A stretch of DNA of 64,000 bases. Origin: CBDAPE01 sp965198325 (lineage in GTDB: Bacteria; Pseudomonadota; Alphaproteobacteria; UBA828; JAPUJA01). The position numbers and the translations under genes were made by a program. Positions 16,607 to 25,266 of this stretch are shown in pieces. The number at the start of each line of letters is the position of its first letter. Position 1 is the stretch's first letter. The DNA lies in assembly GCA_965198325.1 (NCBI GenBank), contig CBDAPE010000013.1:248001-312000 (forward strand), read 5' to 3'. A model generated the notes under the pieces. It had not been told where the DNA came from, did not search any database, and saw only the letters and a program-made list of their open reading frames with translations.

Positions 16607-18412
16607 TCTCATCGTGACGCTCTCGCGGCAGGCGTCCGGGACGGTGATGGTGGACTATGCGACGGCGGACGGCAGCGCGACGGCGGGTGCGGACTATACC
16701 GCGACGAGCGGCACGCTGACCTTCCAGTCCGGTCAGACGGTGAAGACCGTCAAGGTTCCGGTGCTGGAGGATGCCCATGACGACGGCGGGGAGACGCTGA
16801 CGCTGAGCCTCGCGAACGCCTCGGGGGCGCGGATCGAGGACGGCGAGGCGACGAGGACGATCGAGAACACGGCCGCAATCCCCAAGGCGTGGCTGGCGCG
16901 CTTCGGGCGGGTAGTGACGGGCCAAGTGTTGGATGCGGTCGAGGCGCGACTGAAGGCGCTGCGCACGCCGGGCATGCAGGCGAGCCTCGCCGGGCAAGCG
17001 CTGCCGTCCTGGAACGACGAAGCCGCCGCGGGTGACGACGCTGCATCGGGCGGGACCTTGTCCGGCGTCGATGCCGGAAGCCGCGACGCGATGGTGGCGC
17101 TCGGCTCGTGGCTGGCGCAGGCCGGGGAGGACGGGACCGGAGCGCCCGGGACCGGAACATTCGGGCCGGACGACGAAACACGGCTGGAGTCCCGGACGCT
17201 GACCGGGCGCGACTTCGTCACCGGCACGTCGTTCGCGTTGACCGGCGGGTCGGCCGAGGGCGGCGGCTTCGCCGCGCTCTGGGGCCGGGGCGGGATCGCG
17301 CGCTTCGACGGCCGCGAGGGCGATCTCGCGCTCGACGGCGAGGTGGCCACCGGGTTGATCGGCGCGGACTGGACGTCGGCGCGCTGGACGGCGGGGCTGG
17401 CCGTGGGCCATTCGCGCGGCACGGGCGGCTATCGCTCGCCGGGGGACGCGGGCGACATCGATGCGACGCTGACCGGGGTCTATCCCTATGCCGGGCTGAT
17501 GCTGAGCGACCAGCTCTCGGTCTGGACGGCGGCGGATCATGGCGTGGGCGAGGTGACGGTGACGCCGGAGGGCCGGGAGGCGCTGACGGCGGCCCTCACG
17601 ATGACCACGGGCGCGGCCGGGATGCGCAGCGAGCTGCTCGAGCCGGAGGACGCCGGCGGGACGGCGCTGGCGGTGAAGACCGACGGACGTTTCACCCGGA
17701 CCTCTTCGGAGGCGGTGAGAGGGCCGGCATCGGCGGGAGGCAATCTCAATGCGGCGGATGCCGATGTGTGGCTGCTGCGCACGGGCGTTGAGGGCGCGCG
17801 CCGCTTCGCGCTCGGCGAGGACGGGACCACAATCACACCCTCCTTCGAGATCGGGCTGCGGCTCGACGGCGGCGATGCGGAAACCGGCTTCGGCGCCGAC
17901 CTCGGCGGCGGGCTCGCCTTCGCCGATCCCAAGCGCGGCCTCTCGCTGGAGCTGAAGGCCCGCGGATTACTCGCCCACGAGGCGTCGGGGTTCCGGGAGT
18001 GGGGCGCGAACGCGGGGCTCGCCTGGGGGACCTGCGGCCGGGGACGGACCGGGGTCTCTCGCTGTCGCTGCGCCAGGGCTGGGGCGCCTCGCCCACGGGC
18101 GGCATGGACGCGCTGCTCGGGCGCGAGACGCTGGCCGGGTTCGCCGCGAACGACAACGGGTTCGAGGCGTCGAGCCGCCTGGAGGCGGAGATCGGCTACG
18201 GCATCGCGATGTTCGGCGGCGTCTTCACCGGCACGCCGCACGCCGGCTTCGGACTCACCGACACGGGCCGCGACTACCGGCTCGGCTGGCGGCTGACCTC
18301 GGCGGTACCCGGGGACCCGGGTTTCGAGGTCGGTCTCGAGGCGACGCGCAACGAGAACGACAACGCGGCGCCCGAGCACGGGGTGCAGCTGCGCGCAACG
18401 ATCCGCTGGTAG
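16607..18412 (+). pseudogene. autotransporter with Calx-beta repeat, 5' end missing and frameshifted
   Basis: The readable part begins directly at the IS21 end with a Calx-beta repeat (VDYATADGSATAGADYTATS, then TVKVPVLEDAHDDGGETL). A linker follows, then a C-terminal beta-barrel region with alternating hydrophobic residues that ends with aromatic LRATIRW, as outer-membrane autotransporters do. At about 18035 the frame shifts (LAWG to DLRPGTDRGLSLSLRQG). Signal peptide and most of the passenger are gone. The protein would have been a surface-exposed adhesin-like product. Confidence 0.75.
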
Positions 18413-18499
18413 GCATCCGAAGGGCCGTTCATGGCCGCCGACGGAGCACGTCCGGCCCCGTGCGCCCTCACCGGGCGATGTGCCCCCGCCGCTTCCGGT

Positions 18500-18766
18500 C
18501 GCACCGGCGGAACCAAGTTCTGGTTCCACGGCCTGCGCAACTGCTTCATCACGGTGGCCAAGCGTGAGTTGATGCTGCCACGCTCCCTGACCAAGCGGCT
18601 GGTCAACCACGCCCGGCCCAGCGACGTGACCGAGGGCTACGCGGCCGTCTGGACCGTCGAGCAACTCCGCGAGCCCGCGCAGAGGATCGCCGACCGGATA
18701 GACGAACTGATGAACGCGGTCGCGCCCAAGCCTGCGCGCGCTGGCAGCGCTTGTATTGTCGGATGA
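18500..18766 (+). pseudogene. tyrosine recombinase (phage-type integrase), C-terminal stub
   Basis: About 85 residues carry the end of the catalytic domain: the HGLRN box (FWFHGLRNCFITVAKREL) and the VNHARPSDVTEGYA segment with the nucleophilic Tyr. The N-terminal arm and core domains are absent. The stop overlaps the vsr ATG, so they may have been cotranscribed as the edge of an integrated element. Confidence 0.7.
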
Positions 18767-19191
18767 CTGATCGGCTCTCGCCCGAGGAACGCAGTGCCCA
18801 AATGCGGCGCATCCGCAAGGTGGACACGAAGCCCGAGTTGGCCGTACGGCGAATAACACACCGGCTGGGATACCGTTTCCGTCTCCACCGGCGTGACCTT
18901 CCGGGTACTCCAGATCTTGTCTTTCCCCGTCTGAGGAAAGTCATATTCGTGTACGGATTTTTCTGGCATCAGCATGACTGCCACCTGGGCGCCAAGCAGC
19001 CGTCCACTAACGCGGCCTACTGGTTGCCGAAGCCGGCACGGAACGTCGAGCGGGACAGACTCGCTAGGAAGCGGCTTGAGGATGACGGCTGGGGGATCTT
19101 GGCGATCTGGGAATTCGAGACGAAGACGCCGGACCTTGTCACAACGCTGGTCGGGGATTTTCTCGGGGACGACTGTTGGCGGCAACCGTAA
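18763..19191 (+). CDS. vsr: very short patch repair (Vsr-type) DNA mismatch endonuclease
   Basis: The 142-residue product starts MTDRLSPEERSAQMRRI, the conserved opening of Vsr endonucleases, then TKPELAVRR, PGTPDLVFPRLRKVIFV and the zinc/His site YGFFWHQHDCHLG. Vsr nicks 5' of T in T:G mismatches that arise from deaminated 5-methylcytosine. No cytosine methyltransferase partner is visible. The ATG was chosen at the family start; it overlaps the integrase stub by 4 bases. Confidence 0.88.
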   Translation: MTDRLSPEERSAQMRRIRKVDTKPELAVRRITHRLGYRFRLHRRDLPGTPDLVFPRLRKVIFVYGFFWHQHDCHLGAKQPSTNAAYWLPKPARNVERDRLARKRLEDDGWGILAIWEFETKTPDLVTTLVGDFLGDDCWRQP

Positions 19192-19582
19192 ATCTCACAT
19201 TCTTGGCAATCCAAAATCGCACAGTTTTGGCTTGTCGATGACGGCGCGCCGGTCCGCTCTGTCGGCTTGGTCAACAGAGCGGGAACGGTGCGCGGATGCA
19301 TGGATGGGAGACCAGGATGTTGTTGAAACACTACTTGGATCAGGGCGTCTCGAAGGCGGAGCTGTCGAGGCGGTTCGGAGTAAGTCGTGGGACGATCCAC
19401 TATTGGCTCAGGACGGGGCAACTGGACCGGGATCCGTCGGCCGGTGCAAGAGGGTATGCACCGCGTCCGCCGGTGACCCACAAGCTGGATCCCCCTACAA
19501 GGGGGTCATTGACGCGCGTCTTGAGGCATACCCGAAGCTCTCGGCGAAGCGGCTGTTCGACGAGGTCCGCGCGGCGGGCTAG
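19192..19582 (+). pseudogene. IS21-type istA N-terminal remnant with frameshift
   Basis: After an IS-end-like stretch (TTGGCAATCCAAAATCGC), a frame from 19317 encodes MLLKHYLDQGVSKAELSRRF with a helix-turn-helix. It then shifts frame near 19490 and continues as YKGVIDARLEAYPKLSAKRL until 19582, where IS3 sequence of the opposite strand begins. This IS21 type differs from the one at 12694. Confidence 0.7.
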
Positions 19583-19911
19583 CAGCCGCGGCTTGTGGAC
19601 GACCATCGCCTGATCGCGGCCTGATGCCTTCAGCGCCATTTCCAAAGTGGCGGTGACGTCCTCGGCATTCATGGTCGTGCAGAGCTTCCAGGCGATGATA
19701 TAGCGCGAGAAGTCGTCCAGGATGGTCGAGAGAGATAGAACCAGCCCCAACCGATGACCTTCAGACAGGTGAAGTCGGTCTGCCTGAGCTGGTTGGCCCG
19801 GGTTGTCTTCTCCTTGAACTCGTCCGCCGCCTTGATCACCACGAAGGCCGGGTTGGTGATCAGGTCATGGGCCTTGAGCAAACGATAGACGGATGCCTCC
19901 GACACGAAATC
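19583..19911 (-). pseudogene. IS3-type orfB fragment, middle of the DDE domain
   Basis: Reading on the minus strand gives FVSEASVYRLLKAHDLITN, then after a frame slip ILDDFSRYIIAWKLCTTM and MVVHKPRLL. This is close to residues 90-205 of the orfB at 51574-52555. Both ends are cut, by an IS21 remnant and by the IS630 element. Confidence 0.75.
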
Positions 19912-19986
19912 TCCTCCGGGATCGAGGCCGACTGGCGTTTTTCCATCCAGACGTCTAGATCGGCACGCAGATATCCCAATCACTTA

Positions 19987-21152
19987 TACCAGTTTGTATT
20001 AAGTGCGACTCATTATGGGGATTCCCAAAGGCTCGAAAGTCTGAATCGATGGGGTGAACTGATTGGGAGGTTCACCATGGGCAGAGCGATTGCGTTACGG
20101 GAGGATTTTGACGGTCCGGAGTTGCGGCAATTGGCGAAGGCGTCGAAGGATGCAGGATAACGCCGCCGGCTTCTTGCGCGGGCCGAGATTTACGATGGTA
20201 GTAGACGCACGGACGCGGCTCGGCTCGGCGGTATCGGACTTCAGGTAGTCCGTGACTGGGTTCTCCGGTTCAATGCCAAGGGGCCGGAAGGTTTGATTGG
20301 CGGCGAGTCGACGGGCAAGCTGCCCAAACTCAACATCTCGCACCGTCGGGCGCTTGCAGAGATCGTGGAAAATGGGCCGATTACAGCGATCCATGGGGTG
20401 GTGCGTTAGCGCCTTGCGGACTTGGCGCGGTGGATATTCGAGGACTTCCGCATCTCGTTGGATTGTTCGACAGTGAGCCGTGAGTTGAGGGCCCTGGGGT
20501 TTTGCAAGATATCGGCGCGGCCGCGCCACAAAGGGCAGAACGAGTTCGCCGTCGAGGATTTTAAAAAACTTCTCCGCCGAGTTGGAAGAAATTCGCACCG
20601 GCCTCCCGGCCAACACCGTCGTAGAGAGTTGGTGGCAAGACGAGGCTCGGGTCGGCCAGAAGACCAAGCTCACGCGGCGTTGGGCTCGACGCGGCAGTCG
20701 TCCTACGGCGCCCCGGGACCACCGCACGAAGTCAGCCTATATCTTCGGCGCTATCTGTCCCGCGCGCGGCGTCGGCGCCGGTCTCGTCCTGCCCCGCTGC
20801 AACACCCAGGCCATGCCATGGCATCTCGATGAAATCTCGTCCCAGGTGACGCCGGGCGCCCCCGCCGTGCTCATCCTCGATCGGGCCGGATGGCACACCA
20901 CCGGAAAACTCGATATTCCCTCCAACATCACATTGCTGCCTTTGCCGCCAAGGGCGCCCGAACTGAACCCTGTCGAAAACATCTGGCAGTTCATGCGCGA
21001 TAACTGGCTGTCCAACAGGATATTCAAGTCCGGCGACGAAATCGTCGCGCTCTGTTGTGAAGCCTGGAACAAACTGATCAATCAACCCTGGAAGATCATG
21101 TCCATCGGGCGGCGAGAATGGGCGTATGAGTGTTGATTAATGCAAACTGGTA
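19987..21152 (+). mobile_element. IS630 family element, degenerate copy A
   Basis: The ends are inverted repeats (TACCAGTTTGTATTAA and, from the other strand, TACCAGTTTGCATTAA) next to TA, the target duplicated by IS630/mariner-like elements. Length is about 1.17 kb. The transposase inside is broken. Confidence 0.8.
20077..21136 (+). pseudogene. IS630 family transposase with stops and frameshift
   Basis: The N-terminal helix-turn-helix part (MGRAIALREDFDGPEL) meets a TAA at 20158 and a TAG at 20407, where the sister copy has Trp. The catalytic half is open from about 20582 and keeps WWQDEARVGQKTKLTRRW, LILDRAGWHT and LNPVENIWQFMRD (DDE). The halves are separated by a frame change at an A6 run near 20562, which might be a programmed slippage site. 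Confidence 0.8.
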
Positions 21153-21153
21153 T

Positions 21154-21277
21154 TAAATAACCTCACGCCCGCCGATGTCTACTTCGGGCGCGGCCAGACC
21201 ATCCTGCTGAAAAGAGAAAGGATCAAACGAAAGACCATCGAGCACCGGCGCTTGCAACACCGCAACGGCGCTGCATA
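21154..21277 (+). pseudogene. IS3-type orfB C-terminal fragment
   Basis: The sequence NNLTPADVYFGRGQTIL to the stop is nearly identical to the end of orfB at 52432-52555. It is the missing end of an element like that at 51136-52613. It lies on the plus strand while the other fragment (19583-19911) is on the minus strand, so an inversion happened. Confidence 0.8.
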
Positions 21278-21316
21278 AAATAAACAACCAGATGAGCCAG
21301 AGCCTCTGTTGCTTTA

Positions 21317-22487
21317 TACCAACGAGCATTGATTAGGACCCATATGCCCATTGGCGTCGACCGATGGACATAATATTCCAGGGCCGATCGATGAGCTTGT
21401 TCCAGGCTTCGCAACAGAGCGCGGCGATTTCGTCGTAGGATTTGAAGACCCTGTTGGATAGCCAGTTATCGCGGATGAACTGCCATATGTTCTCCACCGG
21501 GTTCAGCTAGGGGGCTCTCGGAGACAAGGGCAGAAGTGTAATATTGGACGGCACCGTGAGCTTGCCTGTGGTATGCCATCCGGCGCGGTCGAGAAGGAGC
21601 ACGGCGTGGGCAGCTGGGGTCACCTGGGACGAGATTTCATCGAGATGCCATTGCATGGCCTGGGTGTTGCAGCGGGGCAGGACGAGACCCGCACCGACAC
21701 CGCGCGCGGGACAGGCGGCACCGAAGATACAGGCTGACATCGTGCGTTGGTCCTTGGGCGCCGCGGGTCGGCGGCCGCGTGGCGCCCGGCGCCGCGTGAG
21801 CTTCGTTTTTTGACCAACCCTGGCTTCATCTTGCCACCAGATTTCCATGTCGGTGTTGGCCGGAAGTCCGTTGCGGATCTCTGCCAATTCGGCGGGGAAG
21901 TTTTGTTAAATTTCTCGACCGCAAACTCGTTCTGCCCCTTGTGACGCGGGCGCGCCGAAATCTTGCGGAACCCCAACGCCTGTAGTTCGCGGCCGACGCT
22001 GGGCTCCTCGAGAGAGATACGAAATTCCTCGAATATCCAAAGCGCCAAATCTTTCCGACGCCAGCGCACCACACCGTGGATCGCCGGGATCGGTCCATCC
22101 TCGACGATCCATCCGGGCAAGAGCCTAGCGTTGCTCGTCGTTGAGCTTCGGTCGCTTGCCCGGCGCTTCGCCGTCAATCAGGCCGTCCGATCCCTTGGCG
22201 TTGAAACGCAACGCCCAGTCCCTGATGACTTGAAGCCCAACATCGCCGATCCGGGCTGCATCCGTGCGCTTGCCCCCATCGTAAATCTCGGCCAACGCCA
22301 GAAGACGACGGCTCTGTCCGGCATCCTTCGACGCCTTGGCTAACCGACGCTATCCCAGCCCATCAAAGTCTTCACGCAATGCTACCGCTCTACCCATGTC
22401 GAACCTCCAAATCCGTTCGCCACATTGATTCACACTTTACCCCGTTTGGGAATCCCCAAAATGAATCTTACTCAGTGCTCTCTGGTA
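21317..22487 (-). mobile_element. IS630 family element, degenerate copy B
   Basis: It is about 1.17 kb in the opposite orientation to copy A. The ends read TATACCAACGAGCATTGATT and, inverted, AATACCAGAGAGCACTGAGT, so the outer repeats have diverged while the inner GGGGATTCCC block is kept. Confidence 0.7.
21333..22397 (-). pseudogene. IS630 family transposase of copy B, broken
   Basis: Fragments in several frames match copy A: WWQDEARVGQKTKLTRRR and LLLDRAGWHTTGKL in one frame (21507-21887), then a stop just before NPVENIWQF, and an N-terminal part with stop codons. There is no intact reading frame. Confidence 0.8.
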
Positions 22488-22536
22488 TTTGTCTGTCGTC
22501 AAAACATTTGGGACAAGTGCTCGTGTTTTCTAACGG

Positions 22537-22818
22537 ATGATCTGGCTCATCGCCGATCTTGCGCGGAGCCCCGGAGCGCGGTTCGTCGTAGAGGCCTTCG
22601 AGCCGGCGCTCGGCAAAGCGTCGACGCCACTTGCCGACGGTATTCGCATCGCCACCCACCCGCTCCGCAATCACCTTGTTCTCCAGCCCATCGGCCGCCG
22701 CCAGCACGATCCGCGCCCGCCGCACCAGTCCTTGCGCTGTCTTCCGGCGGCGGGCCAAGCCTTCCAGCTCACGCCGCTCCGCTTCCGACAAGGTGATCGC
22801 CACCGCCACTCTGCTCAC
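22537..22818 (-). pseudogene. N-terminal fragment of another IS630-type transposase
   Basis: The product starts MSRVAVAITLSEAERREL and carries a helix-turn-helix (NKVIAERVGGDANTVGKW) followed by RRFAERRLEGLYDEPRSG, the pattern of IS630-family N-termini. The catalytic domain is missing. It differs from copies A and B. Confidence 0.75.
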
Positions 22819-23453
22819 CAGTCATCCCTCCACCATAACCGGTGAACATATCCTACTAAACTTCTCGATCAGGACACTAGGGTCCGGACTCATTACAGCC
22901 ACCAGATGACGGCGGCGGTAAGGGCGATTGCTGCGATGAAGTTTTTGATGTTGCGGTCGAAGCGGGTGGCTATACGGCGCCAGTCCTTGAGGCGGCAAAA
23001 CATGCGCTCGATGATGTTGCGCTGCCTGTAGACGGTCTTGTCATAATGGTATTGGACCTTGCGGTTCTTGCGCGGTGGGATGACGGCCGTGGTTCCGCGT
23101 TCTGCCAGCCAGTCGCGCAGGGCTTTGCTGTCATCGCCCTTGTCGGCGACGAGTTCGGCGGCGGGCGGCATGGCTTCGATACAGCGCTGGGCGAGCTTGC
23201 AATCATGGACGTTTCCTGGTGTCAGGAGCAGGACGAGGGGCCTGCCTTTCGCATCGCAGACAGCGTGGAGCTTGGTGTTGCGGCCCCCCTTGGTGCGGCC
23301 GATGCCATGGGCCAAGGCCCCCCTTTTCCGCCGCCGGCGCAGCGATGAACCTTGATGCAGGTTGAATCGATGAACAGCCGGTCGGGGGAGAGTGTCAGAT
23401 ATCTTGTGTAAATGAGTGCCGTGGGTCCAATATTTAGTATGGGAGGACCTACG

Positions 23454-24674
23454 ATGAGGACTATCAGACCTGAACTTCTGGACGAACTTCTGGCCGATTA
23501 CGAGAAGCCGGATGACCTGCTGGGCGAAGACGGGCTGTTCAAGCAGCTCAAGGCGGTGCTCTTGGAGCGGGCGCTTGACGCCGAGCTGAGCGATCACCTG
23601 GGCTACGAGAAGGGTGACCCGGCCGGTCGCGGCACGGGTAACAGCCGCAACGGCTACTCGGACAAGACGGTGCTGAGCGAGGATGGCGAGATCGATATCG
23701 CCGTGCCGCGCGACCGCACCGGCACGTTCGACCCGCTGATCGTGCCCAAGGGCGAACGCCGTCTCGAGGGCTTCGACGATCGCATCGTGTCGCTGTATGC
23801 CCGCGGCATGACGGTGCGCGAGATACGTGGCCATCTGCAGGAGCTTTACGGGGTCGCGGTTTCGCCGGACCTGATCAGCCGGGTCACCGACGCGGTACTC
23901 GAGGAGGTCCGCGAATGGCAGAACCGACCGCTCGATGCGGTCTATCCGGTGGTGTTCTTTGACGCGCTGCGGGTCAAGATCCGCGACGAAGGCTTGGTGC
24001 GCAACAAAGCAGTCTACGTTGCACTGGCCCTCACCGCTGAAGGCGAGAAGGAGGTTCTCGGGCTGTGGATCGAGCAGACCGAAGGCGCCAAGTTCTGGCT
24101 CAAGGTGATGAACGACCTCAAGACCCGCGGCGTCGCTGACATCCTGATCGCCGTGGTCGACGGCCTCAAGGGCTTCCCCGAGGCGATAACAACGGTGTTC
24201 CCCGAGACCACGGTGCAGACCTGCATCGTGCATCTGATCCGCAGTTCGCTGGCGTTCGTGTCGTGGAAGGACCGAAAGAGGATCATGCCCGATATCAAGG
24301 CGATCTACCGCGCCGAAACCGCCGAGACCGCGGCGGCCAAGCTCGACGAGTTCGAGGCCAAATGGGGCGAGCGCTATCCGGCGATCGCGCCCAGCTGGCG
24401 CCGCGCCTGGGAGCAGGTGGTGCCGATGTTCGCGTTCCCGCCGGCGATCCGCAAGATGATCTACACCACCAACGCGCTGGAGAGCCTGCACCGATCTTTG
24501 CGCAAGATCATCAAGACACGCGGTAGCTTCCCCAACGACGAGGCGGCGGTCAAGCTGTTGTTCCTGGCGATCCGCAATGCCGGTGTCGGCTGGAAACGGC
24601 CTATTGAATGGACCGCCGCAATGGGGCAGTTTGCGATCCTGTTCGAGGATCGCTTTCCGGCCTCAGCGCGCTGA
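23454..24674 (+). CDS. IS256 family transposase, copy 2
   Basis: A 406-residue intact protein, identical in sequence to copy 1 at 13893-15113. Its recent arrival is clear from the perfect target duplication and sequence identity. Confidence 0.93.
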   Translation: MRTIRPELLDELLADYEKPDDLLGEDGLFKQLKAVLLERALDAELSDHLGYEKGDPAGRGTGNSRNGYSDKTVLSEDGEIDIAVPRDRTGTFDPLIVPKGERRLEGFDDRIVSLYARGMTVREIRGHLQELYGVAVSPDLISRVTDAVLEEVREWQNRPLDAVYPVVFFDALRVKIRDEGLVRNKAVYVALALTAEGEKEVLGLWIEQTEGAKFWLKVMNDLKTRGVADILIAVVDGLKGFPEAITTVFPETTVQTCIVHLIRSSLAFVSWKDRKRIMPDIKAIYRAETAETAAAKLDEFEAKWGERYPAIAPSWRRAWEQVVPMFAFPPAIRKMIYTTNALESLHRSLRKIIKTRGSFPNDEAAVKLLFLAIRNAGVGWKRPIEWTAAMGQFAILFEDRFPASAR

Positions 24675-24683
24675 GGCCGGAAA
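24654..24683. terminator. palindrome over the IS256 copy 2 stop codon
   Basis: The same 30-base perfect inverted repeat as in copy 1. Confidence 0.5.
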
Positions 24684-25077
24684 CAATGTCGCCCACGGCG
24701 TCACTTACACAGACAATCGGACACACCCGGTCGGGGGCGTCTTCGCCGCCCGCCAGCGCACTGAATATCCGTTCCCAGATGCCGCGCTCCGCCCAGCGTA
24801 CAAAGCGGTTGTAGAGCGTCTTCTTCGGTCCGTAGACCTCACGCGGACAGTCGGCCCAGCGCCCGCCATTCCTCAGGGCATGGACGATCCCGCTCAGCAC
24901 CCGGCGATCGTCAACGCGCGCCATGCCGCGCGTATCCGTCGGCAAAAGCGAAGCGATCCGAGCCCATTGCGCATCCGAAAACCAAAAGAAATCCGACATT
25001 TCCATCGCCTCCTCGCTGGAGACAATGAATCATGCCAGCCCCGCTTTGGGAATCCCCTTAATGGGTCCGGACCCTAG

Positions 25078-25182
25078 CGGCGACCAGTAAACAGATCTAC
25101 ATGCGATGAATAGCTGAAGACACGATTGCAGGCGTTTCCTGTTACCTCGCTGACGGCAGCGATCTCGACAAAACGTTCCATC
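25078..25182 (-). pseudogene. possible Fic-family C-terminal remnant
   Basis: Directly beside IS5 copy 2 the minus strand reads MERFVEIAAVSEVTGNACNR and FSYSSHVDLFTGR. This is like the winged-helix end of Fic/DUF4172 AMPylation proteins (consensus reitGrkRnrvf.Y..yldl). It is cut by IS5 and has a stop upstream. Only about 35 residues remain, so the call is weak. Confidence 0.3.
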
Positions 25183-25266
25183 AAGCGGTTATCCTATGTG
25201 CAACTTCCTTTCCGATGCATGTGGCATTTTCTGTACGCAGTGGCGATGGCACACGATCCACCCCGA

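Larger units (their letters stand above)
12694..16613 (-). mobile_element. IS21 family element carrying an IS256 insertion
   Basis: The left end begins TGTCAATGGCGGAGCAAG and repeats the unit GGCGGTGTAAGAAGGGACC, as multiple transposase-binding sites do in IS21. The right end is the inverse (ending GCCGTTCTCA). Without the inner IS256 it is about 2.57 kb, normal for istA plus istB. The left flank is relaxase and the right flank is an autotransporter, so this is not a simple insertion: recombination between IS copies has joined unrelated DNA. Confidence 0.8.
23388..24728 (+). mobile_element. IS256 family insertion sequence, copy 2
   Basis: A 1341-bp element flanked by a perfect 8-base target duplication GGTCGGGG (23380-23387 and 24729-24736), inserted in IS5 copy 2. 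One silent base difference from copy 1 was seen (CTG to TTG near 23994). Confidence 0.95.
22893..25005 (-). pseudogene. IS5 transposase interrupted by IS256
   Basis: The gene starts at 25005 as in copy 1 and is cut within EDAPDRLFIDST, between the N-terminal part and the catalytic Asp. The remainder (22893-23387) is unchanged. The insertion makes this copy unable to produce transposase. Confidence 0.9.
22881..25073 (-). mobile_element. IS5 family insertion sequence, copy 2, with nested IS256
   Basis: It has the same ends as copy 1 and is flanked by CTAG at 22877-22880 and 25074-25077. Subtracting the IS256 (1341 bp) and its 8-base duplication gives 844 bp, the exact length of copy 1. Confidence 0.93.

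Noticed and set aside
17537..18859. 440-codon minus-strand frame
   Set aside because: Antisense shadow of the autotransporter in high-GC DNA, with no family pattern.
22893..24491. 532-codon open frame fusing IS5 orfB with upstream sequence
   Set aside because: The N-terminal part is the antisense strand of the IS256 transposase; the fusion comes from the nested insertion.
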